DNA of 64,000 nt, from contig NZ_JAVJSE010000010.1 of NCBI RefSeq assembly GCF_040219615.1, forward strand, positions 372,001 through 436,000, read 5' to 3'. The notes beneath the pieces are model-generated. The model did no database searches. It was given only the letters and a program-made list of their open reading frames with translations, and was not told the origin of the DNA. Position numbers and translations under genes: made by a program. This document shows positions 60,273 to 64,000 of the stretch, one piece after another (position 1 is the first letter of the stretch; each line of letters starts with the position of its first letter). Source of the DNA: Thalassobaculum_A sp040219615. Lineage in GTDB: Bacteria > Pseudomonadota > Alphaproteobacteria > Thalassobaculales > Thalassobaculaceae.

Positions 60273-61217
60273 ATGCCGCCCGTCGCCCAATGGCGTGCCG
60301 CCCTGGCGGCGGTCTCGCCGAACGTCCAGGGGATGTTCTGGATCGCCCTGTCCGGGCTGATCTTCTCGAGCTTCATGGCGCTGGTCCGGTATGTGGGCGC
60401 CACCATGGACCCGATCCAGACCTCGTTCCTGCGCTACGGCTTCGGGCTGCTGTTCCTGGCGCCGTTCTTCGTCAGGGTGCGCTGGGCCGACGTGGTGGCG
60501 GCCAACTGGAAGCTGCATACGGTGCGCGGCCTGATGCACGGCACCGGCGTGATGCTGTGGTTCTACGCGATGAGCCGGATCCCGCTCGCCGAGGTCACGG
60601 CGATCGGCTTCACCAATCCGGTGTTCGCGACCATCGGCGCCGCCCTGTTCCTGCGCGAGGTCATCCGCCTGCCGCGGATCTCGGCGGTGGTCGCCGGGCT
60701 GTTCGGGGCGCTGCTGATCGTGCGGCCGGGCTTCGCCGAGGTCGATCCGGGCGCCATCGCCATGCTGATCGCCGCGCCGATCTTCGCGGCCTCCGACCTG
60801 ATCGCGAAGGTGCTGACCCGGCACGAGACCGGACCGGCGGTGGTCGCCTATCTCTCGGTGTTCGTGACCCTCGTCACCTTCGTGCCGGCGATGATGATCT
60901 GGCGGGCGCCGACCCCGGAGGAATGGCTGCTGACCATCGCCATCGCCGGGCTGGCGACCCTCGGCCACCTGGCGATGATGCAGGGCTTCAAGGTCGGCGA
61001 GATCTCCGCGGTGTCGTCGGCCCGCTTCCTGCAGCTGCTGTGGTCGGCGCTGATCGGCTACGCGATGTTCGGCGAGGCGCCCAGCATCTACACCTGGATC
61101 GGCTCGGGCATCATCGTCGCCAGCGCGCTGTTCATCGCCCACCGCGAAGGCAAGGCCCGGCAGACCGGCCGCGCGACCGTCGAGGCGGCGCGCACCACGC
61201 GGACCACACCGAGCTGA
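60273..61217 (+). CDS. EamA/DMT-family transporter
   Basis: 314 residues with ten predicted helices in two EamA repeats (about 18-150 and 158-290). The first half has 'TSFLRYGFGLLFLAPFF' and the second 'LATLGHLAMMQGFKVGEISAV'. The C-terminal tail is Arg/Thr-rich. Unrelated in detail to the EamA protein at 20272. It converges on the pseudo-receiver gene. Substrate unknown. Confidence 0.9.
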   Translation: MPPVAQWRAALAAVSPNVQGMFWIALSGLIFSSFMALVRYVGATMDPIQTSFLRYGFGLLFLAPFFVRVRWADVVAANWKLHTVRGLMHGTGVMLWFYAMSRIPLAEVTAIGFTNPVFATIGAALFLREVIRLPRISAVVAGLFGALLIVRPGFAEVDPGAIAMLIAAPIFAASDLIAKVLTRHETGPAVVAYLSVFVTLVTFVPAMMIWRAPTPEEWLLTIAIAGLATLGHLAMMQGFKVGEISAVSSARFLQLLWSALIGYAMFGEAPSIYTWIGSGIIVASALFIAHREGKARQTGRATVEAARTTRTTPS

Positions 61218-61277
61218 GCGACCGCGCCGGTCCCTGATCCCGGTGACATTCCGGCAACTGCCCGGAAAAGCGGGATA

Positions 61278-62357
61278 CTAGGCCCGTCCGGCCATCCGCA
61301 CGGTGACCGCGAAGTCCGGTTCGCCCGGGGTCTCGTCCTTCGGGCCTGTGAACAGGCGCTCGGCATCCTTCAGGGTCGACATGATGTTGCGGCCGACCGG
61401 GCCGCCGTCGTCATCGATACGGTGGCGCAGCGCCGCCGAGACCCCGTCGAGATGGGCCCGCAGGAAGCCCACCAGCCGCGGGCCGAGGCCGTGCCGCCCG
61501 GCGCTGTAGCGCGCCAGCGACCCGGTGATCGCCGCCAGCAGCAGCAGGCCGCGCTGCGACGACAGCTCGTAGGACTGCACCGCCTGCCGGTTCAGCCTGG
61601 TCAGGGCGCCCGGCGCCAGGGTGGCCTGCAACTGCCGCCAGGTCTCGCCCATGGCGCCGGCCTGGCGGACCAGCGCGCCGAGGCCCTCGCGCTTCTTGAC
61701 GGCGATATGCGCGAAGGCCGGGTTGACCGTGGCGCGGGTCAACCCGTTGCGCAGGCGCAGGGCGGCGGAGTTGCCGCTGCTGCCGGCCGGGAACCGTTTG
61801 AAGCGGAACGCCGTGGTCTCCGGCGCGATATCGTAGAGCCGGGCGGTCGAGGCGATCGACTGCTCGGTCGGGGCTGTGCTGCGGCGTTCGCCGGGCGGCC
61901 GCTCGCCGGCGCGCCGGCGCTCCGGCCCGACATAGGCGCCGCCGACCAGGAAGTCGGCACGGTCGAGCGGCCAGCGCTGCACCGCCGCCGCGATCGCCGG
62001 CAGGCTGAACGGCCGGCTGAGGGTGAAGACGCAGCCGGCCTGGGTGGCCCGCCGGACGTCGACCTCGGTCACCTCGGTGCCGATCAAGGCGATCGCCAGC
62101 CCGGGATACGGGCTCGCGGGGTCGCGGCGCAGATGGTTGAACAGCATCGGCGCAGGCCCCGGCGCGATCTCGCGGTCGACCAGGACCAGGGCGAACGGGT
62201 GGCCGGGATCGTCCAACCGCTCCCTGGCCTCGTCCGAGGACTGCACCCACTCCACGGAATCCTCCGGCAGCCAGTGCACGCCCTCGCGGATGCGGAACAG
62301 GTCGTCACGCTGGCCACTGGCGACCAGGATGCGCTCCTCCGGTCGTATCAGGTTCAT
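61278..62357 (-). CDS. Pseudo-receiver protein with Hpt-like C-terminus
   Basis: 359 residues. The N-terminal ~135 look like a receiver: D61 is in the phospho-acceptor place (LVLVDREI), but the acidic pocket reads VASGQ and the usual Lys is R115 (LSRPF), so phosphorylation is doubtful. GPERRR follows near 142, as in the receiver at 19627. The C-terminal ~120 residues ('LLAAITGSLARYSAG', 'LVGFLRAHLDGVSAALRHRI') resemble the Hpt-like protein at 19081 ('LLSQIGKSLNDFVSG', 'VVGLHIDALYAVLANRI'). GGGGGAG precedes the start. Confidence 0.75.
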   Translation of the reverse strand: MNLIRPEERILVASGQRDDLFRIREGVHWLPEDSVEWVQSSDEARERLDDPGHPFALVLVDREIAPGPAPMLFNHLRRDPASPYPGLAIALIGTEVTEVDVRRATQAGCVFTLSRPFSLPAIAAAVQRWPLDRADFLVGGAYVGPERRRAGERPPGERRSTAPTEQSIASTARLYDIAPETTAFRFKRFPAGSSGNSAALRLRNGLTRATVNPAFAHIAVKKREGLGALVRQAGAMGETWRQLQATLAPGALTRLNRQAVQSYELSSQRGLLLLAAITGSLARYSAGRHGLGPRLVGFLRAHLDGVSAALRHRIDDDGGPVGRNIMSTLKDAERLFTGPKDETPGEPDFAVTVRMAGRA

Positions 62358-62522
62358 CGGTTCTCCCCCGTTGCGAGTCAGGCAACGGAGTCCGGGTAGC
62401 AAGCGGCGTGCCGGACCGGGCTTAACCAATGAGAGTCCTGAGTCGCCGGCGATCGCGCATCGGGCGGCGTTCAACTGCCGGGCGAGCCCGGCACCGGATG
62501 TGCGGCGCCGGGACGATTCTGC

Positions 62523-63023
62523 CTAGCAATCGCTGCCGGCGCTTGCGATCAGGCGTTGCAGGGCGTCGACCAGAATCCGGCTCTCGCCCAGGCCCATGGC
62601 CCGGACCAGCCGGTCCTGGTGCGCCTTCGCGTCGTCGATCAGCTCGTCGACCAGCATCTCGCCGGCCGGGGTCAGGCGCACGAACACCCGGCGCCGGTCG
62701 CCGGCGTCGGTGATGCGAACCACCAGCCCCCGCGCCTGCAACCGGTCGACGGTCTTGGTGATGGTCGGCTGGTTGGCCAGGCAGCGCGCCGCCAGTTCGC
62801 CGACGGTGACGCCGGCAGTGCCCCTCAGGACCGCCAGGATACGCCATACCGGGACCGGCACGCCGCGCGCCTTCAGGCGGTCGTGGAACTCGGCGCTGGC
62901 GATGCCGGAGGCACGGGCCAGGAGATACAGCAGATAGCCGTCGACGAACCGTGCCGGCCGGCCGTCGTCGCCGGCTGCCGCCGGGTCAGCCCCGGGCGGC
63001 CGGGGTGCCGTAGCGTCCCGCAT
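62523..63023 (-). CDS. MarR-family transcriptional regulator
   Basis: 166 residues. The winged helix spans about 55-125: 'VTVGELAARCLANQPTITKTVDRL' holds the recognition helix and 'DRRRVFVRLTPAG' the wing. Dimer helices flank it. It overlaps the flavin reductase gene by 38 bp, so the two are co-transcribed. MarR regulators of aromatic degradation usually control a divergent operon; the palindrome at 63519-63530 is a candidate site, though it lies upstream of the flavin reductase. Confidence 0.9.
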   Translation of the reverse strand: MRDATAPRPPGADPAAAGDDGRPARFVDGYLLYLLARASGIASAEFHDRLKARGVPVPVWRILAVLRGTAGVTVGELAARCLANQPTITKTVDRLQARGLVVRITDAGDRRRVFVRLTPAGEMLVDELIDDAKAHQDRLVRAMGLGESRILVDALQRLIASAGSDC

Positions 63024-63483
63024 GATAGATCAGCGGCTCCCTGTCGGCGTGGCGGAAACGGGCGACCCGGCCGAGGAAGATGACGTGGTCGCCGCCCTCG
63101 ATGCTGCTGTCGGTGGCGCATTCGAAGCTGGCGACAGTGCCCGGCAGCACCGGCACGCCGGCGGTCCCGGCCTCCCAGTCGACCCCGGCGAAGCGGTCGC
63201 CGGCCGGCCGCGCGAAGCGGTCCGACAGCGCCCGCTGGTCGGCCGCCAGCACGTTGACGGCGAAGTGGCCGGCCTCCAGGAAGACGGGCAGGTTCAGCGA
63301 GCGGCGCGCCAGGCTCCACAGCACCATCGGCGGGTCGAGCGAGACCGAGTTGAACGAGTTGGCGGTCAGGCCGACCGGCCGCCCGGCGCCGTCCAGGGTC
63401 GTGACGATCGTCACCCCGGTGGCGAACCGGCCGAGGGCATCGCGAAAACCCCGGCTATCCGACGGATCGGCAGCGGTAGCCAT
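62986..63483 (-). CDS. Flavin reductase domain protein
   Basis: 165 residues of the flavin reductase (HpaC/FMN-binding) family. Blocks: 'ALGRFATGVTIVTT' (near 16), 'GLTANSFNSVSLDPPMVLWSL' (near 38), 'HFAVNVLAADQ' and the late 'EGGDHVIFLGRV'. Such proteins feed reduced FMN or FAD to a two-component monooxygenase. The ATG at 63483 follows GGTGGGG. It is the first gene of the unit with marR. It is divergent from a NicX-like gene, which suggests a pyridine or aromatic pathway. Confidence 0.9.
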   Translation of the reverse strand: MATAADPSDSRGFRDALGRFATGVTIVTTLDGAGRPVGLTANSFNSVSLDPPMVLWSLARRSLNLPVFLEAGHFAVNVLAADQRALSDRFARPAGDRFAGVDWEAGTAGVPVLPGTVASFECATDSSIEGGDHVIFLGRVARFRHADREPLIYHAGRYGTPAARG

Positions 63484-63518
63484 GCGCCCCACCAATCGTT
63501 CAGACATCAAAATATGCC

Positions 63519-63530
63519 ATTTCATGAAAT
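63519..63530. promoter_or_regulatory. Palindrome in the divergent marR/nicX-like region
   Basis: ATTTCATGAAAT, a perfect 12-bp palindrome in an AT-rich patch, 36 bp upstream of the flavin reductase and 78 bp upstream of the NicX-like gene. Size and position suit a MarR dimer. Binding is inferred. Confidence 0.55.
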
Positions 63531-63607
63531 ACCAGCCGTTGCTAGGCTTCGCCAGATCTTTCGGCGGCCGGACGAAGCGGGCGGTCGCCAACAACAGGGA
63601 TACGCCC

Positions 63608-64000
63608 ATGCTCGCCGACCGGATCGAGGCCAAGTGGATCGACGCCTTCGCCCGGGTCTTCGCGCTCTGCAAGGTAACCGAGGGCGAAACCGTCGCCCTG
63701 CTGTCCGAGACCCAGTCGCGCGTCCTGAACGTCCGGCTCGCCGAGCTGGCGCTGCAGCGGCTCGGAGCCCGGCCGTTCCACGTGGTGGTCCCGACCCCGC
63801 CGCAGGACGCACCGGTGCCGGTACGATCGACCGGCGCCTCGGCCGCGCTCGGCGGGCAGGCGGCGGCGATCCAGGCGCTGAGAGCCTCCGGCCTGGTCGT
63901 CGACCTGACGGTCGAGGGCCTGCTGCACGCCCCTGAACTGCCCCAGGTGCTGGCCGACGGTGCCCGCCTGCTGATGGTCTCCAACGAGCATCCCGACGCG
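63608..64000 (+). CDS. NicX-like M29-family enzyme, N-terminus only
   Basis: The first 131 residues are in the window; the gene continues past base 64000. The protein starts MLADRIEAKWIDAFARVFAL and contains 'ALRASGLVVDLTVEGLLHAP', then 'QVLADGARLLMVSNE'. This resembles 2,5-dihydroxypyridine 5,6-dioxygenase (NicX), which belongs to the M29 aminopeptidase-like fold and opens the pyridine ring in nicotinate degradation. The metal ligands lie beyond the cut. The divergent flavin reductase and MarR genes fit such a pathway. A leucyl aminopeptidase of family M29 is the alternative. Confidence 0.7.
   Translation, partial: MLADRIEAKWIDAFARVFALCKVTEGETVALLSETQSRVLNVRLAELALQRLGARPFHVVVPTPPQDAPVPVRSTGASAALGGQAAAIQALRASGLVVDLTVEGLLHAPELPQVLADGARLLMVSNEHPDA

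Overview
The window reads as a chromosomal stretch of a very GC-rich alphaproteobacterium, most likely of the Rhodospirillales type. The strongest placement marker is the block RNase D - lptC - lptA - lptB - rpoN - hpf - ptsN (45.5-51.5 kb), typical of Alphaproteobacteria. The DUF1150/Hsp20 pair, the BigR/SqrR-type sulfide regulator and the GPDRRR-tailed receiver proteins agree with it. No rRNA, prophage, CRISPR array or intact insertion sequence was seen. Genes are densely packed and GC-rich, so long antisense open frames are common and were treated as shadows.

Layout. 0-0.7 kb: a cut molybdenum hydroxylase large subunit and its [2Fe-2S] subunit. 0.9-4.9 kb: a PhyH-type dioxygenase, then a sulfide-detoxification locus (TauE exporter, membrane rhodanese, BigR/SqrR-like repressor, divergent persulfide dioxygenase). 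4.9-10.8 kb: an unusual unit of two exported serine hydrolases and a TpsB/FhaC-type outer-membrane transporter, divergent from an uncharacterised regulator-like protein. 10.9-17.3 kb: peroxiredoxin, PhoD-like phosphatase, a cytochrome b561-cytochrome c fusion, an Ldh-family dehydrogenase and an HtrA-like protein that has lost its catalytic residues. 17.4-20.1 kb: unknown proteins and a receiver/Hpt-like signalling operon. 20.3-32.3 kb: metabolism (EamA exporter, hydroxyacid dehydrogenase, DUF1194, ChaC, HyuA/HyuB, isochorismatase-like hydrolase, enolase-superfamily enzyme, SDR, M20 dipeptidase). 32.4-36.7 kb: a paralogue of the regulator-like protein, divergent from a 1012-residue DUF4347 / beta-strand-repeat / RTX secreted protein. 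37.1-45.2 kb: glutamate synthase gltBD, uppP and an NDUFA9-like protein. 45.4-51.5 kb: tRNA-Leu(CAG), RNase D, the lipopolysaccharide export genes, sigma-54 and its accessory genes. 51.5-58.6 kb: stress proteins, a trypsin-like protein, a GpdQ-like phosphodiesterase and a Ugp-type ABC transporter in which one permease carries an in-frame amber codon. 58.7-64 kb: RidA, a sulfurtransferase, an EamA transporter, a pseudo-receiver protein, and a MarR / flavin reductase pair divergent from a cut NicX-like gene.

Three themes stand out. First, two paralogous, apparently undescribed HTH-like proteins each stand divergent from a surface or secretion gene, which suggests a shared regulatory system. Second, receiver and histidine-less Hpt-like modules occur once as separate genes and once as a fusion. 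Third, gene ends are marked by a dispersed family of paired inverted repeats (five sites), by a second stem-loop family (two sites), and by a 239-bp MITE-like unit with terminal inverted repeats next to the adhesin gene. All function calls come from reading motifs and gene context; no database search was run.
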